From Prosthecobacter sp. (GTDB lineage Bacteria; Verrucomicrobiota; Verrucomicrobiia; Verrucomicrobiales; Verrucomicrobiaceae), in contig NZ_JACSRD010000113.1 of the NCBI RefSeq assembly GCF_014879935.1, forward strand, positions 1 through 63,403: a DNA stretch of 63,403 bases, in the 5' to 3' direction. The notes below the pieces were generated by a model that had not been told where the DNA came from, searched no databases, and worked only from the letters and a program-made list of their open reading frames with translations. The translations under genes were made by a program, and so were the position numbers. How positions within the stretch are numbered: position 1 is the stretch's first letter; each line of letters starts with the position of its first letter. Shown piece after piece: positions 7,940 through 16,423 of the stretch.

Positions 7940-9898
7940 ATGGCCGCCCCCGCCCATAACTACACCGAAGACTCCATCAAATCCCTCGACTGGCGCGAGC
8001 ACATCCGCCTGCGCCCAGGCATGTACATCGGGAAACTCGGCGACGGTTCCCTGCCAGAGGACGGCATCTACGTCCTGCTCAAGGAAGTCATCGACAACTG
8101 CATCGACGAGCACGTCATGGGCTTCGGCAACTCGATCGAAATCGACATCGCCGAGGATCAGACCGTCACCGTGCGCGACTACGGCCGCGGCATCCCGCTT
8201 GGGAAGCTGCTGGAATGCGCCGCACAGATCAATACGGGCGCCAAATACGACAGCGAGGCCTTCAAACGCTCCGTCGGCCTCAACGGCGTCGGCATCAAGG
8301 CGGTGAACGCCCTTTCCGAGTTCTTCGAGATCCAGGCGGTGCGTGAGAGCCAGACCCGCTCCATCGAGTTCAGCCAGGGACTCGTGCAGTATGACATGGG
8401 CAAGCCGAAGGCCTGCACGGAACCCAACGGCACGCGCATCGCCTTCCGTGCCGATCCGGAGATGTTCGCCGAGGACACGCACTACCGCGTCGATTTCGTC
8501 CGCGAGATGCTGCGCTTCTACGCCTGGCTGAATCCAGGGCTGACCCTGATCCTGCGCACGCCGGCCGGTGAGGAGAAATTCAAGTCCAAGGACGGCTTGA
8601 TGGACCTCATCCGCACGAAGCTGACCGAGTCGCCGCAGTATCCGATCATCCACATTGAGGGAAAAGACGTCGAGATCGCCTTCACACACGGCACCGGCTA
8701 TGGCGAGGAGTATTACAGCTTCGTCAACGGCCAGAACACCACCCAGGGCGGCACGCACATCGCCGCCTTCCGTGAGGCCATCGTCCAGGAATGCCGCGAC
8801 TTCTTCAAAAAGCAGTATGATCCGGCTGACGTGCGCGGCAGCATCATCGCCGCCATCAGCGTGAAGGTGCAGGAGCCTGTGTTCGAATCACAGACCAAGA
8901 CCAAGCTCGGTTCCACGCACATGGAGCCGAACGGCCGCAACCTGCGCACCCACATCCTCAACACCGTCGTCTCCCAGCTCGACAACTTCCTGCACAAGCA
9001 TGCCGATGTGGCGAAGTCACTCCAGGAGAAGATCAACGCCAACGAGAAGGAGCGCAAAGAGATCAGCGGCATCCAAAAGGCCGCCCGCGAAAACGCCCGC
9101 AAGGCCAAGGTCTGCAACAAGAAGCTCCGCGACTGCCGCGTCCACTTCGACACGAAGGACAAGCGCCGCGAGGACAGCACCCTCTTCATCACCGAGGGTG
9201 ACTCCGCCTCCGGCAGCATCACCAAAAGCCGCGATGTCGAGACACAGGCCGTGTTCTCCCTTCGTGGAAAGCCGCTCAACTGCTACGGCCTCACCCGCAA
9301 GGTCGTGTATGAGAACGAGGAGTTCTACCTCCTCGCCAACGCGCTCCAGATTGAGGAGGACCTCGAAGAACTGCGCTACAACCGCGTCGTGCTCGCCACC
9401 GATGCCGATGTGGACGGCATGCACATCCGCCTGCTGATGATCACTTACTTCCTCCAGTTCTTTCCCGAACTGGTGCGCAAAGGCCATCTCTACATCCTGC
9501 AGACGCCGCTCTTCCGCGTGCGCAACAAGCGCCAGACCTTCTACTGCTACAGCGACGAGGAGCGCCAGCGTGCCATCCACATCTGCGGCAAGAACGCCGA
9601 GATCACCCGCTTCAAAGGTCTGGGTGAGATCAGCCCGGACGAGTTCAAGCACTTCATCGGCCCGAACATGCGCCTGGAGCCCATCACCATACGCGACGCA
9701 GCGGAAGCCACGCTGGATGCCGAGGGCAATCCGGTCCCCGTCGAGCACAAGCACAAGACCGTGAAGGAGATGCTCTCGTTCTACATGGGCAAGAACACGC
9801 CGGAACGTCAGGGCTACATCGTGGACAACCTGCGCATCGAGCAGGAGCTGGAATTCCAGGACACGGAAGCTCCGGCCGAACTCGCGGAAGCGGCGTGA
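7940..9898 (+). CDS. parE: Type IIA topoisomerase B subunit (ParE/GyrB-like)
   Basis: The 652-residue protein is the ATPase subunit of topoisomerase IV or gyrase. It has a GHKL ATP site ([31 protein letters not shown]), the transducer domain with the QTKTKLG loop, and a TOPRIM region with EGDSASG near residue 418 and DADVDG at 488-493. [12 protein letters not shown] follows. Length and the absence of a long insertion favour a ParE-like (decatenating) subunit, as in Bacteroidota topoisomerase IV. The matching A subunit is not downstream; an opposite-strand DUF1080 gene follows instead, so the partner must be elsewhere. ATG 7940 begins [20 protein letters not shown], typical of the family. A strong terminator ends it. 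Confidence 0.92.
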   Translation: MAAPAHNYTEDSIKSLDWREHIRLRPGMYIGKLGDGSLPEDGIYVLLKEVIDNCIDEHVMGFGNSIEIDIAEDQTVTVRDYGRGIPLGKLLECAAQINTGAKYDSEAFKRSVGLNGVGIKAVNALSEFFEIQAVRESQTRSIEFSQGLVQYDMGKPKACTEPNGTRIAFRADPEMFAEDTHYRVDFVREMLRFYAWLNPGLTLILRTPAGEEKFKSKDGLMDLIRTKLTESPQYPIIHIEGKDVEIAFTHGTGYGEEYYSFVNGQNTTQGGTHIAAFREAIVQECRDFFKKQYDPADVRGSIIAAISVKVQEPVFESQTKTKLGSTHMEPNGRNLRTHILNTVVSQLDNFLHKHADVAKSLQEKINANEKERKEISGIQKAARENARKAKVCNKKLRDCRVHFDTKDKRREDSTLFITEGDSASGSITKSRDVETQAVFSLRGKPLNCYGLTRKVVYENEEFYLLANALQIEEDLEELRYNRVVLATDADVDGMHIRLLMITYFLQFFPELVRKGHLYILQTPLFRVRNKRQTFYCYSDEERQRAIHICGKNAEITRFKGLGEISPDEFKHFIGPNMRLEPITIRDAAEATLDAEGNPVPVEHKHKTVKEMLSFYMGKNTPERQGYIVDNLRIEQELEFQDTEAPAELAEAA

Positions 9899-9920
9899 TC
9901 GGTCTTCAGCCTTCAAATCA

Positions 9921-9956
9921 AAACACCCGCCAGATCGTGAGATCTGGCGGGTGTTT
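9921..9956. terminator. Perfect 16-bp hairpin, bidirectional terminator
   Basis: AAACACCCGCCAGATC (9921-9936) pairs with every base of GATCTGGCGGGTGTTT (9941-9956) around the loop GTGA. Three or more T residues end the hairpin on either strand. It sits between the convergent parE-like gene and DUF1080 gene and can serve both. Confidence 0.85.
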
Positions 9957-9982
9957 CGTTCGAGCTCATCGAGCCCGGAAGG

Positions 9983-11422
9983 TCACTTCTGCTTCACTTT
10001 GAAGCTGCGGAACATCACCGGATCGCTGTGACCGGCGAAACCGATGAAGCCCTTCGTGTGATCGAGGCCCTTCGGCGGGTGCGCGATCTGACTGCGGTCG
10101 AAGGTGCTGATGTCCACATCGAGGATCTTGGTGCCATTGAGCGTCACCTTGATCTTCTGGCCATCGACTTCGATCTCCTGGAAGTTCCATTCGCCCACCG
10201 GACGCAGGTAGCCATGCTTCGCACCCACGCAGTGGTAGAGCGAACCGTGGTATTGATAAGGTTCGAGGCCCTTCTTGCCCGCGGCAGCTTGTTTGGCGTT
10301 GTAGCCATCGCTGTCGATCACCTGGAGCTCCAGGCCGTCGGAGGCGGAATGACCGCCCAACGGCGTGCGCAGGGCGATGCCGTTGTTGCCAGCCGGCGGC
10401 AGCTTGAACTCGACGCGGATGATGCCGTTTTCGAATTCTTCCGTGGTCAGAAGGTCGCCCCCTTTGCCTGGCTTGCAGGTGATCGCGCCGTCTTTGACCT
10501 CATAGCTGTCCAGAGCGCCCTGCCAGTTGCTCAAGTCCTTGCCGTTGATCATTTCCTTGAAGCCCTGCTCCGCCCACTGGCCTTGCAGTTCCTTGTTGGC
10601 CTCTTCGGCGGGGATTTCGCGAATGAAAACATTGCGCCAGCGGATTTCGCTGCCGTGCGTCTGGAGCTGGATCGGGCCTTTGGCGAATGCGGGATCGACC
10701 ATCCATCCGTTCGGCTTTTTCGCTCCGGCGTCCTTGGCTTCGACCTTGCCATAGGCCTGGTAACCTGCCTTGCGGTTGGCGAAGAAGTTCTCCAGCACCG
10801 CGTTGTTCACCACGACCTCGCCGTTGAACGTCACCGTCACGCGTTCGCCGATCATCTTGACGTGAAAGCGGTTCCACTCGCCGATCAGCTTGTCCATCAG
10901 CTTGCTGGGGTTCTTGCCCTCGGGATTCTTGTTGTTCCAAAGACCGCCGGAACCAAAAGGTTTGCCCAAAGAAACGGCTTTTTCATCCTTCTCGGTAAAG
11001 TCCCAGATCTGCACCTGTGGAATGCCACGCAGGTAGATGCCACTGTCACCGAGAGGCAGCATCTTGTAGTCCACCCACATCTCGAAGTCGCCGTAGTCCT
11101 TGTCGGTGGTCAGGTACAAGCCTTTGCCGTCATTGACGAGTTCGCCGTTCTCCACCTTCCAGTGCGCGTTGACGTGGTCGCCCTTGTCGTTGCCTTTGGC
11201 ATCGACGAGTCCGCCATCGACAGACTTCTTCTTGTAGGCCGCCTGCTCCTCAGGCGTCATCTTCCACAGGTCCGTGGGATCCTGCGTGCCCCAGCCATAC
11301 CAGCCGGAGAGATCTTTGCCATTGAAGAGCGCCGTGAATCCTTCCGGTGGCACATTGTTTTCCGCCGCGCCCGCCAGCGTTGCCGCCGCGAGCATCCAAG
11401 TCAGGGTGAGAGTGTGTTTCAT
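9983..11422 (-). CDS. Secreted protein with two DUF1080 (3-keto-disaccharide hydrolase) domains
   Basis: The 479-residue protein starts at ATG 11420-11422 with a signal peptide (MKHTLTLTWMLAAATLAGAA). Two DUF1080 domains with concanavalin-like folds follow, at about residues 25-270 and 285-479. Each opens with the family hallmark FNGKDLSGWYGW or INGKDLSNWQG and carries an ISL/WNRF- or EWNFQEIEVDGQKI-type core with a DG.KI.V.LNG strand. Family members hydrolyse or bind 3-keto-glycosides and are abundant in PVC bacteria. Two copies in one chain may give one catalytic and one binding unit, or a wide cleft. It is divergent from the TlpA gene at 11533, and the 110-base gap should hold both promoters. 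Confidence 0.88.
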   Translation of the reverse strand: MKHTLTLTWMLAAATLAGAAENNVPPEGFTALFNGKDLSGWYGWGTQDPTDLWKMTPEEQAAYKKKSVDGGLVDAKGNDKGDHVNAHWKVENGELVNDGKGLYLTTDKDYGDFEMWVDYKMLPLGDSGIYLRGIPQVQIWDFTEKDEKAVSLGKPFGSGGLWNNKNPEGKNPSKLMDKLIGEWNRFHVKMIGERVTVTFNGEVVVNNAVLENFFANRKAGYQAYGKVEAKDAGAKKPNGWMVDPAFAKGPIQLQTHGSEIRWRNVFIREIPAEEANKELQGQWAEQGFKEMINGKDLSNWQGALDSYEVKDGAITCKPGKGGDLLTTEEFENGIIRVEFKLPPAGNNGIALRTPLGGHSASDGLELQVIDSDGYNAKQAAAGKKGLEPYQYHGSLYHCVGAKHGYLRPVGEWNFQEIEVDGQKIKVTLNGTKILDVDISTFDRSQIAHPPKGLDHTKGFIGFAGHSDPVMFRSFKVKQK

Positions 11423-11532
11423 GGTCTGTGAGGGCAAAGGAGTCGGCTCACAGGCCTGACATCTTTCATTCATCCCGACGAAGCGGACTTTCCACTCGAC
11501 ACCAGCGATGAAAACGAGACGATCATGCCGTC

Positions 11533-12468
11533 ATGAAAGCCCTTTTCTGCGTCTTGATCATCTCTCTCGGCCACACCTGCCTCCTCGCCCAGGCGACGCC
11601 TGCCGAAGAAGCCGCCGCCGGAGCCAAAGCCCTGGTGCAGCGCCTCTTTGCCCAGGACTCCACGGAGGAGGAATTGCTCGCCCTCGCCAAGGAAGCGAAC
11701 AAGGCAGGCATCCCGCGCCAGCAGATCATTGAGGCCAAGCTCGTCTGGGGCCTCCGCCATCAAGACACGGCCTTCCTGGTGAAGATGCTGCCGGAGCTCC
11801 AGATCCTGGCCTCCAGCTTCGACCCGGCCAATGCAGCCATGCTGCCCAATGCCGAGGCGGCCAACGGCTTCATCGCCTACATCAAGGCCCTCAAAGCCGC
11901 CGATGCCAAGGACGATGCCAGCTTCAAGCAGAACATCCTCGAAGCCATCTGGCTGAACCCCCAGCAGGCCCCCGTGTTTTTGCAAAGCATCGAAAAGTTC
12001 CGCCGTGAATCGAAGATGGGAGCGCTCGTCGTCGATCTGAAGATTCCGCTCAACACCTCGATGGGCGAGGCCACCACGCTGCACGACCAGCTCGCTGGCA
12101 AAAAGGCCCTGCTGCTCGACTTCTGGGCCTCGTGGTGCGGTCCGTGCATGAATCTGATGCCTTCACTCAAAAAGAAGGCTGAGAAGCTCTCGGCGAACGG
12201 TGTTGTCGTCATCGCCATGAACAAGGACGACGAGAACGCCGAGTCCATCGCCGAACGCATCCGCAAGGAGCAGAATGCCACCCTGCCCTGGCTGGTCGAG
12301 CCCGCTGACCGCCCTTACTCGAAGGTTTTGGACATCGATTCCATCCCCCGCATGATCCTGCTTTCACCCGAGGGCAAAGTCCTTTTCAACGGTCATCCTG
12401 AAGACCCGGCGCTGTGGGCGGCGCTCAAGAAAATCGACCCCGCCATCGCCGCGCCGGAAGCTCATTGA
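11533..12468 (+). CDS. Secreted TlpA-like thioredoxin with helical N-terminal domain
   Basis: The 311-residue protein has a signal peptide (MKALFCVLIISLGHTCLLAQ), an all-helical domain of about 140 residues, then a TlpA/AhpC-TSA thioredoxin domain. That domain carries LLLDFWASWCGPC (Cys202 and Cys205) and the cis-proline motif DSIPRMILLSPEGKV. It is expected to be an envelope thiol-disulfide oxidoreductase; the helical part may dock a client or partner. It is the second TlpA paralogue in this window, with different N-terminal architecture from the one at 2858. Its 3' end overlaps by 7 bases the 3' end of the opposite-strand PSD1 gene. Confidence 0.88.
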   Translation: MKALFCVLIISLGHTCLLAQATPAEEAAAGAKALVQRLFAQDSTEEELLALAKEANKAGIPRQQIIEAKLVWGLRHQDTAFLVKMLPELQILASSFDPANAAMLPNAEAANGFIAYIKALKAADAKDDASFKQNILEAIWLNPQQAPVFLQSIEKFRRESKMGALVVDLKIPLNTSMGEATTLHDQLAGKKALLLDFWASWCGPCMNLMPSLKKKAEKLSANGVVVIAMNKDDENAESIAERIRKEQNATLPWLVEPADRPYSKVLDIDSIPRMILLSPEGKVLFNGHPEDPALWAALKKIDPAIAAPEAH

Positions 12469-15400
12469 AGGTAGAAGAACTCGTTCGAGTTCAGCAACGC
12501 ATGGCAGAGATCGGTAAGGGCTTCGCGGCCCGGATCGGAGGCACCACCCGTTCTGGCAGCCACGGCGCTCGATTCCCAGCTCCAGCGTGATTCCTTCGGC
12601 GCTTTCAGCATCGCGGCGGCCAGATCCGCGCTGATGTCCGCCACGCAGGATGGATCGCTGTTCACGGTCCAGCTCATGAGCCGACCAGCATCGAGTTGGC
12701 CGGCACGCAACGCCACGCGGGCAATTGCACCGTCCCACAGGCTGCGCTTGTCAGCATCGCGACCGCCGACGAACAGCGCGCGGTCCTTGTTCACGTAGCC
12801 GCCGGTGATTTGATGCGGCACCGTGACGGTTTTCATCTCAGCCTGAGGGTCGCTCAGATCACGCGCATAAAAGGTGATCGTGCCGCCAAAGTTCTGCCCC
12901 GGAGCGGGATGATTGTCGAGGCTGGCGGCGATGTAGTAAGGCTTCCCGACCGGAATGCGCAGGCCCGAGGCCACCACCTCATAGGCGGGGCTGCCTTGAA
13001 AATCGAATCCGTTGAGCTGCACGATGAGGTTGTTCGGCTGGTGCGCCGACTTCGTGCTCGTGACGCCCAGCGACCAGCCCGGAGCCGCTTTGTCGTTGTT
13101 CCAGCGCGACGCGATGGTGCGCACACTCGCGTCCGGGTAGAGTGAGTTGAGCAACACAACGGCTTCGACAGCAAACTGCTCGCCTTCCAGCTTCCCTTCG
13201 AGATTCACCCGCAGCTTTTCGTTCGGCGTGCCCGGTTGAAGCATGAAGGTCTTCGTCGTTCGTGCGGCCGGATTCGGCCCGAAGAACTTCTGAGCGTCCG
13301 CCAGCGGCGTGGCGGCCGGTGGCGGCGGCGGGGCCTCCTTTTGGATCTGCGCCTTCTGCTGCTTCACAAACGCCAGCGCGTCCCCAGCCTCGCGTTTCGT
13401 CGGCGCGCGTGAAAAAGCGAGCTGGAAGGCCGCTGCGACGCGTTTGGCCTCATCCTTGGGCTCTTCCTTCAACAACCGCGCCGCCATCGCTCGCGCACGA
13501 TCGAGCGGCCAGTCGCCATTCACCATCAGCAGGCTCTGCGTGGCCGTGGTGGTGGCCTGACGCTCCGCCACACTCTGAAAACCGGGCGGCGCGTCGAGGC
13601 TGGCGAGGAAAGCATCGGGCGTGTTGCGCATCTTGCGCAGGTAGATGCTGCGGCGCGGCTTCGATTTCTCAACACCCTCTCCACCCATCGTGAGATCGAG
13701 CTCGCCGCTCGCCATGAGCATCGAATCCCGCGCCTGCTCCGCATCGAGGCGATGCGGTGAAAAGCGCCACAGCAGGCGGTTCTCCGGATCTTTGAGCAGC
13801 GCGAGCTCCTGGCTCGCCGTGCTCTGACGATAGGCCGCCGTGTTCATGATCAGGCGATGCAGCGTCTTGAGCTTCCAGCCGCTTCGGATGAACTCGCTCG
13901 TCAGCCAGTCGAGCAGCTCGGGATGCGTCGGTTTCTCGCCGAGGTGGCCGAAATCGCTCGCGGTGCCGACGAGGCCTTTGCCGAAGTGATACTGCCACAC
14001 GCGGTTCACGATCACGCGCGCAGTGAGCGGGTTTTTGGGATCCGTGAGCCAGTTTGCCAGCACGGTGCGGCGTCCGCTGGTCGCCGCATCGGCCTTCGCC
14101 GCGGGAATCTCCGCGTCCGATGCGTCGAGGATCGTGAGGAAGCCGGGAGCGGCACTCACCTGGCCTGATTTACGCGTCTTGAACTTCGTGCTCGGTGCCT
14201 GCGGGCCGGTTTCGCCGATGGCGTGCAGCGGACGGATCGGTTTTGGCTTCAAGTGGTCAAACTCGGCCAGTTTCGCCTGCGCCTCGCGATACTGCGTGGC
14301 CTCCGGCTCCTTCAGCTTGTCCGCCTTGTAGCGTTCCCGCTCGTAATAGACCTGACGGCCTGCGAGCTGCACGATCTGCTCCTCGTACGGCGTGCGCTGC
14401 TCACGCGTCTTCGCAAACATCGCCTGAATCTCCTCCGGGAACTTCGTGATCGCGTTCTTCTGGGCTCCAGCGATCTTCGGCTCGACGATGGCATCAATGA
14501 CCGCACGCGGTTCCTTCGTGGCCTCTTCCCAGACCTGGAGCTGGGCGTTGTAGGCGTCGAGCTGCTGCTGCGTGGCATTCAGCCTGTTCTCCGGCCACGT
14601 GATGTTCGAAAGGAAGGCCTGCAGGCGGTAGTAGTCCTTTTGCAGGATGGGATCGAACTTGTGGTCGTGGCATTGGGCACACTGCACGCTGAGGCCCATG
14701 AACACATCCGCCGTGACATCCGTGACCTCATTCACGATGAGCTTCCACTGACCCTCCGAGTCACGCTGATTGTATTCGTAGATCGTGTGGCGCAAAAAAC
14801 CGGTCGCGGCCAGCAGGTCCAGGTCGTCCTGCGTCTCCGGCATCGTCTTCTTCGCATGCAGCATCTCGTCGCCAGCGAGCTGCTCGCGCACGAACTCGTC
14901 ATAGGGCTTGTCGCTGTTCAACGAGCGCACCACGTAGTCGCGATACGGCCAGACATTCGGCCGGTAGGCATCGAGGCGGTAGCCTTCGCTCTCCGCGTAG
15001 CGCACGAGGTCCAGCCAGTGCTGCGCCCAGCGCTCGCCGTAGCGCGGCGACTCGAGCAGGCGATCAATCAACCGCACATGAGCCTCATTCGAGCCGTTCG
15101 ATGCGTAGCAGTCATGCACGAACGCCTCCACCTCCTCCGGCGTCGGCGGCAGTCCGGTCAGATCGTAACTCGCACGGCGGATGAAGGCCACTGGATCGGC
15201 CGGCGCGGCGGGTTTCAGACCGCTTTCAGCCAGCTTCGCCTGAATGAAGGCATCAATGGGGCTGTCATGTTTCAACTTGTCCTTCGTGGCCGCCGCTTCG
15301 GCTCCTGAAACTTGAAACCTGAAACTTGGAACTTCAGGCCTCCTCACCGGCTGAAACGCCCACCACTTCCGGTCTTCATCCGTGATCTGGCCCGGCTTGC

Positions 15401-15779
15401 GAGCCGGTTTCGCCGCTGCGACCTCGTTTTCCGGCCAGGGAGCTCCCATCGCGATCCACTGCTTCAAAATCTCGATCTTCTTTGCCGAAAGCTTGCCATC
15501 CGGCGGCATCTCCATGTCCGGGTCTTCGTAATTGACGAGCTTGATGAGCAGTGACGCCTCCGGCTTGTGCGGCACGATGGCCGGGCCTGTTTCGCCGCCT
15601 TGCAGGATGTAGGGCAGATTGTCCAGCCGCAGGCCACCCTTCTTCTTTTGCGCCCCATGGCACTCCTGGCAGGCCTCGACCAGCAACGGGCGCACCTCCT
15701 TCTCGAAAAACTTCAACGACTCCGCATCCGGTGCGGCGAATGCGGTACTGGCGAGGGTCAGGAAAAGGGCGCGTGTCAT
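12462..15779 (-). CDS. PSCyt1-DUF1549-DUF1553 cytochrome protein with LamG-like insertion
   Basis: This 1105-residue exported protein has a signal peptide ending near AFA-A16. A planctomycete-type cytochrome c domain follows (PSCyt1; haem motif Cys37-x2-Cys40-His41 in CQECH), then DUF1549 (PIDAFIQAKLAESGLKPAAP ... YGERWAQHWLDLVRYAESEG) and DUF1553/PSD1 (WLTDPKNPLTARVIVNRVWQ ... LDWLTSEFIRSGW). Unlike the usual family end, about 200 residues (roughly 855-1060) resembling a LamG/concanavalin domain lie between the body of PSD1 and its terminal signature LCHALLNSNEFFYLQ. Family members pair with DUF1501 proteins. The likely partner here is 19832-21277, same strand but not adjacent. It is divergent from the ECF sigma gene, whose product may control it. 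Function in the family is poorly known; an envelope redox or polysaccharide-related role is suspected. Confidence 0.88.
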   Translation of the reverse strand: MTRALFLTLASTAFAAPDAESLKFFEKEVRPLLVEACQECHGAQKKKGGLRLDNLPYILQGGETGPAIVPHKPEASLLIKLVNYEDPDMEMPPDGKLSAKKIEILKQWIAMGAPWPENEVAAAKPARKPGQITDEDRKWWAFQPVRRPEVPSFRFQVSGAEAAATKDKLKHDSPIDAFIQAKLAESGLKPAAPADPVAFIRRASYDLTGLPPTPEEVEAFVHDCYASNGSNEAHVRLIDRLLESPRYGERWAQHWLDLVRYAESEGYRLDAYRPNVWPYRDYVVRSLNSDKPYDEFVREQLAGDEMLHAKKTMPETQDDLDLLAATGFLRHTIYEYNQRDSEGQWKLIVNEVTDVTADVFMGLSVQCAQCHDHKFDPILQKDYYRLQAFLSNITWPENRLNATQQQLDAYNAQLQVWEEATKEPRAVIDAIVEPKIAGAQKNAITKFPEEIQAMFAKTREQRTPYEEQIVQLAGRQVYYERERYKADKLKEPEATQYREAQAKLAEFDHLKPKPIRPLHAIGETGPQAPSTKFKTRKSGQVSAAPGFLTILDASDAEIPAAKADAATSGRRTVLANWLTDPKNPLTARVIVNRVWQYHFGKGLVGTASDFGHLGEKPTHPELLDWLTSEFIRSGWKLKTLHRLIMNTAAYRQSTASQELALLKDPENRLLWRFSPHRLDAEQARDSMLMASGELDLTMGGEGVEKSKPRRSIYLRKMRNTPDAFLASLDAPPGFQSVAERQATTTATQSLLMVNGDWPLDRARAMAARLLKEEPKDEAKRVAAAFQLAFSRAPTKREAGDALAFVKQQKAQIQKEAPPPPPAATPLADAQKFFGPNPAARTTKTFMLQPGTPNEKLRVNLEGKLEGEQFAVEAVVLLNSLYPDASVRTIASRWNNDKAAPGWSLGVTSTKSAHQPNNLIVQLNGFDFQGSPAYEVVASGLRIPVGKPYYIAASLDNHPAPGQNFGGTITFYARDLSDPQAEMKTVTVPHQITGGYVNKDRALFVGGRDADKRSLWDGAIARVALRAGQLDAGRLMSWTVNSDPSCVADISADLAAAMLKAPKESRWSWESSAVAARTGGASDPGREALTDLCHALLNSNEFFYLQ

Positions 15780-15892
15780 GTTCCAGGACTGAAAAAGGCG
15801 GCTGAAAGGGCATTTTGGACAGATTCCGTGTCCAAGGCCAGCCCGCAGCGGCCTCTTGTGTACGATTGCCTCGTCCGTGATGTTTCCCCGCC

Positions 15893-16423
15893 ATGTCTGA
15901 AGCCGACCGCACCCAGGAATTCCTCGAACTTCTCACGCACCATGACCGTGCGCTGGGCGTGTATGTTTACAGCCTCGTTCAGGACCCGCATGACGCCGAT
16001 GACATCCTCCAGCAGACGAAGATGATCCTGTGGCGTTGCTTTGATCAGTTCGAGACGGGCACCCACTTCCTCGCCTGGGCGCGCAAAACGGCTTTTCACC
16101 AGGTGCTCACCTATCGGCGGCAGAAGAAACGCGAAGCCACGCCGCTGAGCGATGACATCCTCGAACTGCTGCACGATGAAGTCGCGAAACTCAGCGATGG
16201 CGAGGACCGCCGCCGTGATGCCTTGCGATCCTGTGTGGCGAAACTCCCCGCCGCGCATCGTCAGCTCGTCACGCTCCGCTACTATGAGGAGATGGAGATC
16301 GATGGCGTGGCGGAGCGCATCCGCAGCACCGCCGGGGCCGTGTATCGCGCCCTGAGCCGCATTCGCATGAACTTGCTCAACTGCGTGGAGAAGGAACTGA
16401 AACTGGAAGGAGCCGGAGCATGA
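15893..16423 (+). CDS. ECF-type RNA polymerase sigma factor
   Basis: The 176-residue sigma-70-family protein has region 2 (YVYSLVQDPHDADDILQQTK ... FLAWARKTAFHQVLTYRR) and region 4 (LPAAHRQLVTLRYYEEMEID, then an HTH with AGAVYRALSRIRMNL). This is the Verrucomicrobiota/Planctomycetes subfamily of ECF factors that travel with FecR-like membrane partners. ATG 15893 gives a full-length protein. Its last codons overlap the start of the next gene by four bases (ATGA at 16420), so the two are translationally coupled. It likely directs transcription of envelope enzyme genes, possibly the divergent PSD1 gene. Confidence 0.92.
   Translation: MSEADRTQEFLELLTHHDRALGVYVYSLVQDPHDADDILQQTKMILWRCFDQFETGTHFLAWARKTAFHQVLTYRRQKKREATPLSDDILELLHDEVAKLSDGEDRRRDALRSCVAKLPAAHRQLVTLRYYEEMEIDGVAERIRSTAGAVYRALSRIRMNLLNCVEKELKLEGAGA

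Noticed and set aside
10028..11431. Plus-strand frame of 467 codons
   Set aside because: Shadow of the tandem DUF1080 gene.
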